From NCBI RefSeq assembly GCF_001809535.1, contig NZ_KV797913.1:12281-64954 (forward strand): 52,674 nt of DNA, in the 5' to 3' direction. The DNA is from Aerococcus sp. HMSC062A02 (GTDB lineage: Bacteria; Bacillota; Bacilli; Lactobacillales; Aerococcaceae). Shown here piece after piece: positions 8,048 to 15,773 of this stretch; position 1 is the stretch's first letter, and each line of letters starts with the position of its first letter. The notes under the pieces are model-generated. The model was given only the letters and a program-made list of their open reading frames with translations, was not told the origin of the DNA and ran no database searches. A program made the position numbers and the translations under genes.

Positions 8048-9979
8048 ATGATTCTTTTACAAGGTTCCAATTTAGCCCGACATTTTGGGGCTGAGACCCT
8101 TTTTGAAGACATTCAAATTACAGTTCAAGATAACAGTCGCATTGGTCTAGTCGGTAGAAACGGTACTGGTAAATCGACCCTACTGAAGATCCTAGCGGGC
8201 ATTGAGACTCCAGACCAAGGTACCGTCTCCCAACGCAAGGGAACCCGGATTGCCTATATGGACCAACACTCTGCTGTCAACAGCGAACGGACAGTCTATG
8301 AAGAGATGAAGAGCGTCTTTGCAGAAGACTTGGCCTTGATTGACCAGGCCAATGAAGCAGCCATGGTCCTGGCCGATGAAGCTGTCATCCAAGACCCTGA
8401 CCGCTATGAACAAGCGCTGAAGACCTATGACCAAATCCAAGAAGAAATCAACCAGCGCAATGCCTATAGCTATGATTCAGAGATCCGTATGGTCCTCCAC
8501 GGCTTCCGCTTCCCCGAAGACATGTACGACCAGCCTATTTCACAGATGTCTGGCGGTCAGCGGACCCGGCTGGCCCTGGCCAAGGTGCTCCTAGAGAAGC
8601 GGGACATCCTGATCCTAGACGAACCAACCAACCACCTGGATATCGATACCCTCAACTGGTTGGAAGGCTACCTGCCCAAGTATCCCGGCGCCCTCTTGAT
8701 CGTCAGCCACGACCGCTACTTCCTCGACCATGTCAGCAATGAAACTTATGAGATGACCCACCACGGCATCGAACACTATGCCGGAAATTATAGCTTCTAC
8801 TTGAAGGAAAAAGCGGTCCGTCTGGAAACCCAGATGAAGGCCTATGAGAAGCAACAAAAAGAAATTCATAAGTTAGAAGACTATATTGCCCGCAACCTGG
8901 TCCGTGCCTCCACTACCAAAATGGCCCAGAGCCGACGCAAACAACTGGAACGAATGGACAAGCTGGACCGGCCCCAACAGGACGAACGCTCAGCCCGTAT
9001 CCAATTCTCTACAGAAAAGTCGAGCGGTAATGTCGTTCTCACGGTCGATGACCTGGCTATCGGTTACGACGATTGCCTGTCCTATCCGATTAATATCGAT
9101 TTACGCAAACAGAAGGCCCTGGCCATTGTCGGCCCAAATGGCGTCGGCAAGTCTACCCTGCTCAAAACCATTACGGGACAAATCCCACCATTAAAGGGCG
9201 ACTACCAACTTGGAACCAATGTGAGCCTAGGCTACTACGACCAAGAGCTAGGCAATCTCAATTCCAAAAAGGACGTCCTCCACGAACTCTGGGATGACCA
9301 CCCTAGCATGAATGAGCAAGATATTCGGACCATATTGGGGAGCTTCCTTTTTAGCGGAAGTGATGTTGAGAAGCCCGTCCATGGCCTCAGCGGGGGCGAA
9401 AAAGCCCGCTTGGAACTAGCCAAACTCGCCTTAGACCATGACAACTTCCTGGTCCTTGACGAACCCACCAACCACTTGGATATTGACTCCAAAGAAGTCC
9501 TAGAGAATGCCCTGATCGATTATGATGGCACCCTGCTTTTTGTCAGCCACGACCGCTACTTCATCAACCGCCTAGCTACCGAAGTGCTCGAAATCTCAGC
9601 AGAAGGCAGCAAGCTCTACTTGGGCGACTATGACTACTACCTCGCCAAAAAGGCCGAAGAAGAAGCCCGGCAAGCCGCCCAAGACACTGGTCAAGACCCA
9701 GCCCAAAAAGTCGAAGAGAAGTCTTCAGGCAAGCTCAGCTACGAAGAAAATAAACAAAAACAACGCGAGCAACGCCGCCAACAGCGTCTCGTCGACCAAT
9801 GCGAAGAAGAAATCACCCAAATCGAAGAACAAATCCAAGCCATCGAACAGGAAATGGCCAAACCCGAAGTCTACCAAGACAACGCCCAAATCCTCGAGCT
9901 CAACGCCCAACTCGAACCCCTCAAGGCCCAGCACCAAGAACTTATGGACCAATGGGAAGACTTGCTCAGTCAATTGTAG
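8048..9979 (+). CDS. ABC-F ribosome-associated ATPase, YdiF type
   Basis: ABC-F proteins lack membrane segments and act on the ribosomal E site in translation or antibiotic protection. The 643-aa product has two ABC domains: Walker A GRNGTGKST (about 38-46) and GPNGVGKST (about 360-368), signatures MSGGQRTR and LSGGEKAR, and LDEPTNHLD in both. A linker lies between the domains, and a long charged coiled coil fills about 560-643. AAGGAGG lies 7 nt before the ATG. It is convergent with tsaD and shares a terminator with it. Its place in the rex-tsaD block marks it as the housekeeping YdiF orthologue rather than an acquired resistance factor. Codons become C-rich towards the 3' end. Confidence 0.92.
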   Translation: MILLQGSNLARHFGAETLFEDIQITVQDNSRIGLVGRNGTGKSTLLKILAGIETPDQGTVSQRKGTRIAYMDQHSAVNSERTVYEEMKSVFAEDLALIDQANEAAMVLADEAVIQDPDRYEQALKTYDQIQEEINQRNAYSYDSEIRMVLHGFRFPEDMYDQPISQMSGGQRTRLALAKVLLEKRDILILDEPTNHLDIDTLNWLEGYLPKYPGALLIVSHDRYFLDHVSNETYEMTHHGIEHYAGNYSFYLKEKAVRLETQMKAYEKQQKEIHKLEDYIARNLVRASTTKMAQSRRKQLERMDKLDRPQQDERSARIQFSTEKSSGNVVLTVDDLAIGYDDCLSYPINIDLRKQKALAIVGPNGVGKSTLLKTITGQIPPLKGDYQLGTNVSLGYYDQELGNLNSKKDVLHELWDDHPSMNEQDIRTILGSFLFSGSDVEKPVHGLSGGEKARLELAKLALDHDNFLVLDEPTNHLDIDSKEVLENALIDYDGTLLFVSHDRYFINRLATEVLEISAEGSKLYLGDYDYYLAKKAEEEARQAAQDTGQDPAQKVEEKSSGKLSYEENKQKQREQRRQQRLVDQCEEEITQIEEQIQAIEQEMAKPEVYQDNAQILELNAQLEPLKAQHQELMDQWEDLLSQL

Positions 9980-10074
9980 GCAAATGAGACTTGAGCCTAA
10001 AGAGACAAGCTAGCAAACAGGGAACCAGAAAGCAAGTAGGCCCTTTGATTACACTATTAACAGGATATCAAACA

Positions 10075-10118
10075 AAAACCACTATCTTCACATCAACATG
10101 AGTAAAGATAGTGGTTTT
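10075..10118. terminator. Bidirectional terminator between the ABC-F gene and tsaD
   Basis: AAAACCACTATCTT (10075-10088) pairs perfectly with AAGATAGTGGTTTT (10105-10118) around a 16-nt loop. The genes converge on it. Confidence 0.85.
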
Positions 10119-10134
10119 CTAGTTTCTAAATTTG

Positions 10135-11151
10135 TTAAGAATCGCTAATATCCAAGCCTGGCACAGCATCCAAGCTCAAATCAGCGAAGGCAGCTTTTTG
10201 GTAGAGGCTATAGGCTGCCGCACCAATCATGGCTGCATTATCGCCACAATATTTGAGGGGCGGGAAGTAAAGGGTCACTTCTGGATGGCGGTCAGCTAGA
10301 GCCGCTTGGAGCTCGCGGCGCAAGCCACTGTTAGCTGCTACCCCACCAGCCACTAAGAGCTGCTTAACAGGATATTCATCCAGGGCCCGGCAGGTTTTTT
10401 CAACGAGAACCTCAACTGCAGCCGCTTGGAAGGAAGCCGCCACATCTTCTTTAACAAGCTTTTCCCCGCGTTGGTCAGCATTGTGAAGGTGGTTAATAAC
10501 GGCCGATTTCAGCCCACTAAAGCTGAAATCAAAATTATCTTCATCGAGCATGGGACGGGGATAGGCATAAGTATCGCGGCCTTCCTGGGCCAATTCATCC
10601 ATCCGCTTGCCACCCGGATAAGGCAGGTCAAGCAAGCGCCCCACCTTATCATAAGCCTCCCCGACTGCATCATCACGGGTATCTCCAAACTTCTCAAAGA
10701 CAGCATCTTCTGGCATATAAACCAATTCCGTATGCCCACCACTCACCACCAAGGCAAGCAGGGGAAAGTCCATGGCTTGGACCAGTTGATTGGCGTAGAT
10801 ATGGCCCGCAATATGGTTGACACCAATTAAGGGCTTGTCATGGGCAAAGGCCAGGGTCTTGGCTGCGGTAATCCCAATTAAGAGAGAGCCCACCAAACCC
10901 GGGCCCTTGGTCACCGCAATCCCGTCAATTTCTTCCCAGGTCAGGCCCGCCTCTTCAAAGGCTAAGTCAACAATTTGTGTAATTTGTTCCACATGGTGGC
11001 GGCTGGCAATTTCAGGAACCACCCCACCAAAGCGCATGTGACTTTTGACCTGGGTGGCTACGATATTAGCCAGGCAGTCCTTGCCATCACGAATAATAGC
11101 AGCCCCTGTCTCATCACAACTCGATTCGATTGCTAATAAGGTTACTGACAT
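10135..11151 (-). CDS. tsaD: tRNA N6-threonylcarbamoyladenosine transferase TsaD
   Basis: TsaD transfers the threonylcarbamoyl group from TC-AMP to A37 of ANN-decoding tRNAs, in complex with TsaB and TsaE. The 338-aa product starts [12 protein letters not shown]. It shows the metal-binding histidines in ASRHH (around residue 53) and NHIAGH (113 and 117), the VSGGHTEL loop near 135, and [10 protein letters not shown] near 275. GGTGAGAAG precedes the ATG. It follows rimI by 19 nt and ends the tsaB-GNAT-rimI-tsaD operon. tsaE is not in this window. Confidence 0.98.
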   Translation of the reverse strand: MSVTLLAIESSCDETGAAIIRDGKDCLANIVATQVKSHMRFGGVVPEIASRHHVEQITQIVDLAFEEAGLTWEEIDGIAVTKGPGLVGSLLIGITAAKTLAFAHDKPLIGVNHIAGHIYANQLVQAMDFPLLALVVSGGHTELVYMPEDAVFEKFGDTRDDAVGEAYDKVGRLLDLPYPGGKRMDELAQEGRDTYAYPRPMLDEDNFDFSFSGLKSAVINHLHNADQRGEKLVKEDVAASFQAAAVEVLVEKTCRALDEYPVKQLLVAGGVAANSGLRRELQAALADRHPEVTLYFPPLKYCGDNAAMIGAAAYSLYQKAAFADLSLDAVPGLDISDS

Positions 11152-11170
11152 CTTCTCACCTTTTCTATCT

Positions 11171-11614
11171 TTAGACTAATAAACAATAAATCCAGGCATC
11201 CTCTCCGTCCGGATAGTAGCTCTGGCGGATGGCTAGTCTTTCAAAGCCGAGCTTCTGGTAGAGGGCCTGGGCTGGGAGATTGCCCGCTCGCACTTCTAAG
11301 TAAATACGCTCGGCCCCTTCGCCTGCCAACTGACCAATTGCTTCTTCTAGAAGCTGTTGGCCCAGTCGTTTCCTTTGATAGGCTGGTAGAACCGCCAGAT
11401 TAAGCAGTTCCGCTTCTCCCGCTAATAATTGGAATTGTGCCAGGGCCACTAAATCTTCCCCATCATAGTAGGCAAAAGTCTGGGCATAGGGCCGGCTGAG
11501 GAAGTAGTCGAGGGCCTCAATGGTCCAGCTTGGGGTCTGGGGATAAGCAGCCTGCAAAAGTAGCCACATGTCTTCTCCCCCGCCTGTCTCCAAACGTTTA
11601 AGCATGGTGGTCAT
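11171..11614 (-). CDS. rimI: Ribosomal protein S18 alanine N-acetyltransferase RimI-like (GNAT)
   Basis: RimI-type GNATs acetylate the N-terminal Ala of ribosomal protein S18 using acetyl-CoA. This 147-aa product has the GNAT core. The acetyl-CoA loop [13 protein letters not shown] is near 80-92, preceded by NLAVLPAY, and ALYQKLGFE is near 119-127 with the conserved late-helix Tyr. The start at 11614 gives RimI length. GAGGAGG lies just upstream; an ATG at 11605 is also possible. It overlaps the 3' end of the previous GNAT gene by 17 nt, so the two are translationally coupled. With a second GNAT beside it, which one is the true RimI is uncertain. Confidence 0.85.
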   Translation of the reverse strand: MTTMLKRLETGGGEDMWLLLQAAYPQTPSWTIEALDYFLSRPYAQTFAYYDGEDLVALAQFQLLAGEAELLNLAVLPAYQRKRLGQQLLEEAIGQLAGEGAERIYLEVRAGNLPAQALYQKLGFERLAIRQSYYPDGEDAWIYCLLV

Positions 11615-12188
11615 CGACCTCCTCAAAGCGCCAGGCCAAGAGGTCGGCATGTTCACGGTTATCGTGGTAATAAAAGTTCCGGGTCTTCAAGCGTCGAAAG
11701 CCCCGCGCCCGGTAAAAAGCTTGGGCCTGCTTATTGGATTGGCGGACCTCCAATTGAATTTCTTGGAGGCCAACTTGTTGGGCCAAATGCTTCGCTTCTT
11801 CCAATAAGTAGCTACCTAAACCTTGGCCCTGGCAACTAGGGGCCACCATGAAATTAGACACATGGAGATGGTCAGGCTCTTCCCGGCAAGCAATAAAAGC
11901 CAAGAGAATACCATGGGAAAAGGCCTGGAGATAAAAAGTATCCGGCCGCCCCACCATGTCCCGGTAGAAATCCTTCATCCCCCACATGACCTTGCCATAA
12001 GCTAATTTTTCCAAGTCAACCATCTGCTTCAAGGCCGTCTGGTCGGATAAACGCAGGCTGAAAGCTAAACCAGAAGCCAGAACTAGCTCTTCTTGCCGGA
12101 CTTCAATACGGTCCAACAAGTCGGCTTGGGGCGCCCTAAATAAGTGGCCTAGCCAGCTAAAGTATTGGTTAATCTGCTCTTTCAACAT
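11598..12188 (-). CDS. Second GNAT acetyltransferase, RimI-like with N-terminal extension
   Basis: This is a 196-aa GNAT protein. The C-terminal two thirds (from about residue 55) carry the fold: SNFMVAPSCQGQGLGSYLLEEA is the acetyl-CoA loop region, and AQAFYRARGFRR the late helix. The first about 45 residues are extra compared with RimI and show no known motif. The ATG at 12188 is chosen because GGGGA lies close upstream; it overlaps the tsaB end by 20 nt. Sitting between tsaB and rimI, it is probably an old duplication of rimI whose N-terminus changed. Target unknown. Confidence 0.82.
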   Translation of the reverse strand: MLKEQINQYFSWLGHLFRAPQADLLDRIEVRQEELVLASGLAFSLRLSDQTALKQMVDLEKLAYGKVMWGMKDFYRDMVGRPDTFYLQAFSHGILLAFIACREEPDHLHVSNFMVAPSCQGQGLGSYLLEEAKHLAQQVGLQEIQLEVRQSNKQAQAFYRARGFRRLKTRNFYYHDNREHADLLAWRFEEVDDHHA

Positions 12189-12903
12189 AATTTTCCCCAT
12201 CATGACCGGGGTTTTTCTCCCGCCAGTTTTCTTCTGCTTCAGCCAATTTGGCATAATCGGGCAGGAAGGTATCCACATCTTCTAGCTGGAGAGGGAGCTG
12301 GACCATCTTATGGGCATAGATGATCCTGTCTTCCGGCGCGGCCAAGTGACAATGGTCGTGCTGGTAGAGGATAGGGGCCAAGGCACTCTCATAGGACGCT
12401 AGGTCCGGACTGATAAAGTAAACCTGGTCGTAGTCGTCTAGGCGGTCTTCCCAACTAGCTAGCCAGTCGGAAAAAGCCCCGTGCTTCACCTCTTCTAAAG
12501 CTGTCCAAGCCTGGCCATCCTTCAAATATGCCGCTGCAAAAACAGTCTGGCGGCGGGCATCGAAGAAGGGAAGTACTAGTGACTTCTGGGCCCGAATATT
12601 AGCAGCCAGGGCCAGGAGACTGGGCACAGAATACAAGGGGATCCCTAATGTAGAAGCCAAAACCTTGGCCGCCGTAACCCCTATCCGAAGTCCCGTATAG
12701 GAGCCTGGTCCCTTGGAAATAATAACCCCCTCGAGGTCTTCAGGCTGCCAGCCAACTGTCTCCATCATGGTCTGGATCAGGGGCAGGAGCTGGGTAGAAT
12801 GTTTAATTTTGGTATTGGTGGTTATCTCACTGATCAGGGTCTGGTCCTCCAGCAGGGCCAGGCTCAGGGATAGCGTCGCACTATCAATCGCTAAAAAACG
12901 CAT
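12169..12903 (-). CDS. tsaB: tRNA t6A biosynthesis protein TsaB
   Basis: TsaB is the inactive ASKHA paralogue that dimerises with TsaD for t6A formation. The 244-aa product starts MRFLAIDSATLSLSLAL and has the diagnostic GPGSYTGLRIG near 67-77 and FDARR near 121. The start at 12903 follows GAGAGGG and matches family N-termini; an upstream in-frame extension lacks a site. It is the first gene of the tsaB-GNAT-rimI-tsaD operon, with the promoter at 12941-12969. Confidence 0.96.
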   Translation of the reverse strand: MRFLAIDSATLSLSLALLEDQTLISEITTNTKIKHSTQLLPLIQTMMETVGWQPEDLEGVIISKGPGSYTGLRIGVTAAKVLASTLGIPLYSVPSLLALAANIRAQKSLVLPFFDARRQTVFAAAYLKDGQAWTALEEVKHGAFSDWLASWEDRLDDYDQVYFISPDLASYESALAPILYQHDHCHLAAPEDRIIYAHKMVQLPLQLEDVDTFLPDYAKLAEAEENWREKNPGHDGENYVERAD

Positions 12904-12940
12904 CTTAGCACCCTCTCTAATTTGACTATTCACAGCTCTT

Positions 12941-12969
12941 ATTGTAGCAAATATCCGGCCCCTGAACAA
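12941..12969 (-). promoter_or_regulatory. tsaB operon promoter
   Basis: On the minus strand TTGTTC (12964-12969), 17 bp and TACAAT (12941-12946), the latter preceded by TGC (extended -10). It lies 37 nt before the tsaB ATG. Confidence 0.7.
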
Positions 12970-13057
12970 TGTGCAGAGACGCTCTTAGGAAAAGCTGGTT
13001 TGAACTTTAGAGCAATCCTCTATTGGTAAAAGCTTATTTTATAAGAACTGGGTGGTC

Positions 13058-13249
13058 AACTTGCTAACGGAGGCCTTGTTTGCAGGTTCCTCAACGGCTA
13101 CTTGCTATTGAAGAGGCCATTCGCAAGTGGGTGAAGGCGAACTTGCTATCGAGAGCCCTGTTCGCAAGTAGCCAGCCTCGAACTTGCTAATTGGACCTGT
13201 CTTCGCAAGTTCAACTGCCACAACTTGCTAATCGGACCCTTATTCGCAA
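13058..13249. repeat. Five-unit 41-bp-period tandem array of imperfect hairpins
   Basis: The motif ACTTGCTA begins a unit at 13058, 13099, 13140, 13181 and 13222, exactly 41 bp apart. Each unit closes with a complementary GCAAGT-like arm about 30 nt after its start (best in unit 4: GAACTTGC at 13180, GCAAGTTC ending 13212). Arms and a GG-x-CC loop core are kept while the rest varies. The array lies between the terminator at 13284-13321 and the tsaB promoter, and no plausible protein is encoded. Confidence 0.8.
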
Positions 13250-13283
13250 CTTGCTCGTTTTAAAAAAAATTTCTAATAATAAA

Positions 13284-13321
13284 AACAAGCTAGCAAGAAA
13301 ACCTATGCTTGCTAGCTTGTT
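13284..13321 (-). terminator. Strong terminator-like hairpin downstream of the exporter operon
   Basis: ACAAGCTAGCAAG (13285-13297) and CTTGCTAGCTTGT (13308-13320) form 13 perfect pairs. The minus strand continues TTTTTATTATT. It would stop transcripts coming from the exporter operon (13749-17204) through the repeat cluster. Its core CTTGCTA is the same word as in the 41-bp array. Confidence 0.75.
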
Positions 13322-13361
13322 CGTTGGAAGTTATTTTTTTAGGTCTTGCTCTGCCCCTGTC

Positions 13362-13479
13362 TAGTCGGGTTCGACTTGGCAGGCTTGGAATGATTTCACA
13401 AGTAAGAAACGAGCGAATGCTTCGCTCTTTTTCTTACTTGCTCCAATCATCCAAGGCTAAGCGCCAAGTCTCACACCCT
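13362..13479 (-). repeat. Hairpin element E3 (full, best-paired copy)
   Basis: Ends are TAGTCGGGTTC and TCACACCCT. The four nested stems are GACTTGGC (13373-13380) with GCCAAGTC (13463-13470); TTGGAATGATT with AATCATCCAA; CAAGTAAGAAA (13399-13409) with TTTCTTACTTG (13430-13440); and GAGCGAA-TGC-TTCGCTC (13411-13427). Confidence 0.9.
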
Positions 13480-13480
13480 T

Positions 13481-13508
13481 TAGTCGGGTTTGCAATTGCC
13501 CATACCCT
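13481..13508 (-). repeat. Collapsed 28-bp relic E4 of the hairpin element
   Basis: TAGTCGGGTTT, then the self-complementary GCAATTGC, then CCATACCCT. Both conserved ends and a palindrome in place of the outer stem remain, and the whole interior is missing. Confidence 0.7.
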
Positions 13509-13627
13509 AGTTGGGTTCGCAAAGGCAGAAAGGGCGTGACTTCAGCAAATGGAAACGATCGGCTGAGAGCCGCTCTTATTCCTTTTGCCTCCGGTCATCC
13601 CTTTCTAACCGCCTTTGCTCACACCCT
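13508..13627 (-). repeat. Hairpin element E5 (full copy)
   Basis: The ends TAGTTGGGTTC and TCACACCCT are kept. Stems are GCAAAGGC (13519-13526) with GCCTTTGC (13611-13618); AGAAAGGG with CCCTTTCT; GCAAATGGAA with TTCCTTTTGC; and the tip CGGCT-GAG-AGCCG. Every stem differs in sequence from E3 yet pairs. Confidence 0.9.
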
Positions 13628-13630
13628 ATC

Positions 13631-13750
13631 CAGTCGGGTTCGCAAGAGCAGCTTTAGAGTGCTTTCGCAAGTTGGAAACGTGCAAGCAGGGCTTGCCCTT
13701 ATTCCAGCTTACTCCAAGCATCCAAAGCTAAGCGCTCTTGCTCACACCCT
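13631..13750 (-). repeat. Hairpin element E6 (full copy) overlapping the exporter permease stop codon
   Basis: Stems are GCAAGAGC (13642-13649) with GCTCTTGC (13734-13741); AGCTTT with AAAGCT; GCAAGTTGGAA with TTCCAGCTTAC; and GCAAGC-AGG-GCTTGC. In sense orientation its end reads TAGGGTGTGAG, and that TAG is the stop codon of the permease gene. Confidence 0.9.
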
Positions 13751-14969
13751 ACCTTAAAATATCAACGACGTTCTTCTGGGCGGCGGCCCGGGCTGGGAAG
13801 ACGCTGAAGACGATACCGATGAGGACAGAGATTAGTACGGCTAATAAGGCGGTGCCGAAGTCGACGGAGGCGCCGAAGGGTAGGAAGCTGGCGATGAGGT
13901 GGGCCAGGAGGATACCGAGGATGTAACCGACCACCCCTCCGACTGTAGTGATGGCAATGCCTTCAAAGAGGAATTGTTTTTGGATATTGGACTGGGTGGC
14001 TCCGAGTGAGCGGCGGATACCGATTTCTTGGGTCCGTTCAGAGACTGAAATATACATCATATTCATGACCCCAACCCCTGCAATCAAGAGGGAAATTCCG
14101 GCAACAGCCGAGATGAAGTAGGTCACCGTATTCAATGTATCCCCGACTCCTTCCAGCATCTTAGACATATCGAAGAACATGTACTGGCCCTTCTGCATCT
14201 TGCTGCCTTCTGAATTCAGCTTATCGACAATGTCATCCATAATCTTCTTGGAGTCAACCCCCTCCTCAAAATAAACCTTGAGGGACAGGCTGCCACGATC
14301 AATCAGATTATAGATCTCCATGGTCTTCGCTGGCATCTTGATTTCAGGTCCAGTGCTGATCGAGAAGGCGCCAACGCTCTCATTCGTGGCTGGTCCCTGA
14401 CTGTCAAAGACACCCACAATCGTAAAGTTCTTACCATTAATGTTGAGATTCTTATCCACAGCTTCCTTTGCCTGACCAAAATATTTTTCAGCCAAGTTCT
14501 GACTGATGAGAACATTACGAGCATAACTTTCTGAATCACTTGGATTCAAATTACGGCCAGCGACCAAGTTATCAGATGTTTCCTTAAAAGGCCGGACCGG
14601 TTGGGACTTGGTCTCTTTGCCTATTTTAACCGTCACATTGGTCGGCATACCATTGTCTTCATCGTCAACCTTGGCCTCGCTGACCCCCTCGAAATCTTCG
14701 ACCAATTGGATATCTTGTGGGGTGTAGACCTTGGTCTTCGAGGCATCGAAGTTCTGATCAGTCGGTTGGAAGAGTAAATTCTGGCTCACCCGGCCTTCCT
14801 TATCATCCGTCAGGGAATCCATCGTTTCTTTTTGAAAACCATTCCCTAGGCTCATGATGGTAATAACCGCGGCAATCCCGATGACAATACCAATCATGGT
14901 CAGGAAGGTCCGACGTCCGTTCATCCGCATGGTCGCCAGGGATGACTTTAATATTTCGCTAAAACGCAT
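13749..14969 (-). CDS. MacB-type ABC transporter permease
   Basis: This is a 406-aa FtsX/MacB family permease of a tripartite-style exporter in the cytoplasmic membrane. One N-terminal TM segment (about residues 21-43) is followed by a MacB_PCD extracellular domain (about 45-270) and three C-terminal TM segments (about 280-305, 330-355, 365-395). The RTQEIGIRRSLGATQ motif of FtsX proteins is near 315-329. The start abuts the stop of the ATPase gene (TAG then ATG). The last sense codon AGG and the TAG stop run into element E6. With the ATPase and adaptor it probably exports peptides, lipid-like compounds or toxic molecules; substrate unknown. Confidence 0.93.
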   Translation of the reverse strand: MRFSEILKSSLATMRMNGRRTFLTMIGIVIGIAAVITIMSLGNGFQKETMDSLTDDKEGRVSQNLLFQPTDQNFDASKTKVYTPQDIQLVEDFEGVSEAKVDDEDNGMPTNVTVKIGKETKSQPVRPFKETSDNLVAGRNLNPSDSESYARNVLISQNLAEKYFGQAKEAVDKNLNINGKNFTIVGVFDSQGPATNESVGAFSISTGPEIKMPAKTMEIYNLIDRGSLSLKVYFEEGVDSKKIMDDIVDKLNSEGSKMQKGQYMFFDMSKMLEGVGDTLNTVTYFISAVAGISLLIAGVGVMNMMYISVSERTQEIGIRRSLGATQSNIQKQFLFEGIAITTVGGVVGYILGILLAHLIASFLPFGASVDFGTALLAVLISVLIGIVFSVFPARAAAQKNVVDILR

Positions 14970-15761
14970 CTAGTCCCCTCCTTCCGCTGGAACGCCGCCT
15001 GCCATTAATTGTTCGTAGGCTTGGGGCATGATGATATCTGTTCCATCTGAATGAATAGCCCCATCCACAATAGTAATGTGGCGGTCCGCATATTCCTGGA
15101 GGGTCGGATCGTGGGTGACCATCAGGATGGTTACCCCTTCCTGGCGGTGGAGAGAAGAAATGATATCCATAATCATCCGCGAGGTCTTGGTATCCAAGGC
15201 CCCGGTCGGTTCATCCGCGATGATAAATTTGGGTCGGTTAACCAGGGCACGAGCAATGGCCACCCGCTGGCGCTGACCACCCGATAACTCATAGGGTTTG
15301 GACTTGCCCTTGTCTCCTAAACCTACCCGTTCCAAGGCTTCTTGGACCCGTTCATGGGTCTGTCCGGTGCTCAAGCCACTATAGAGCAGGGGCAGCCGAA
15401 CGTTATCGGCGACCGTCATATTTTGGATTAAGTTAAAGCTCTGGAAGATAAAGCCCACATAGCTATTGCGCAAATGCGAGACTTCCTGGTCCGTCCGCTG
15501 CTTAAGCGGCTCATTATGAAAGAGATAGGAGCCTTCGAATTGGTTATCCAAAAAACCAATCACATTAATCAAAGTGGACTTCCCCGATCCAGAGGGCCCC
15601 ATGACGGTAATAAATTCCCCGTCATAGACGGATAAGTTCACATCTTTCAGGACATGGACACGGTTCTCTCCTTCGCCGTAATACTTGTTGATATTTTTGA
15701 GTTCAAATAAAGGCTCGGCCTGGTCTAATGCCTGGCCAAGGTTGGATTGTTCAATTACCAT
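14970..15761 (-). CDS. MacB/LolD-type ABC transporter ATPase
   Basis: This 263-aa nucleotide-binding subunit carries Walker A GPSGSGKST (55-63), the Q-loop FQSFNLIQNMT, the signature LSGGQRQRVAIARAL, Walker B FIIADEPTGALD and the H-loop VTHDP. All are intact. The family motif GALDTKTS places it with LolD/MacB ATPases. GGAGG lies before the ATG. It drives the permease encoded directly downstream; the adaptor gene lies 12 nt upstream. Confidence 0.96.
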   Translation of the reverse strand: MVIEQSNLGQALDQAEPLFELKNINKYYGEGENRVHVLKDVNLSVYDGEFITVMGPSGSGKSTLINVIGFLDNQFEGSYLFHNEPLKQRTDQEVSHLRNSYVGFIFQSFNLIQNMTVADNVRLPLLYSGLSTGQTHERVQEALERVGLGDKGKSKPYELSGGQRQRVAIARALVNRPKFIIADEPTGALDTKTSRMIMDIISSLHRQEGVTILMVTHDPTLQEYADRHITIVDGAIHSDGTDIIMPQAYEQLMAGGVPAEGGD

Positions 15762-15773
15762 GGCCCCTGCCTC

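Noticed and set aside
12904-12969. Longer N-terminus for TsaB
   Set aside because: The extension overlaps the -10/-35 promoter boxes and has no family similarity.
13058-13249. CRISPR-like array
   Set aside because: The 41-bp units are one continuous degenerate repeat with internal arms. There are no identical repeats separated by unique spacers, and no cas genes.
13362-13750. MITE or insertion-sequence interpretation of the hairpin elements
   Set aside because: The two ends are not inverted repeats of each other (TAGTCGGGTT versus AGGGTGTGA), no target duplications are seen, and stems covary rather than being copied.
13309-13926. Several plus-strand open frames of 60-76 codons
   Set aside because: They run through hairpin elements and the permease antisense strand, without ribosome-binding sites; the translations reflect repeat sequence.
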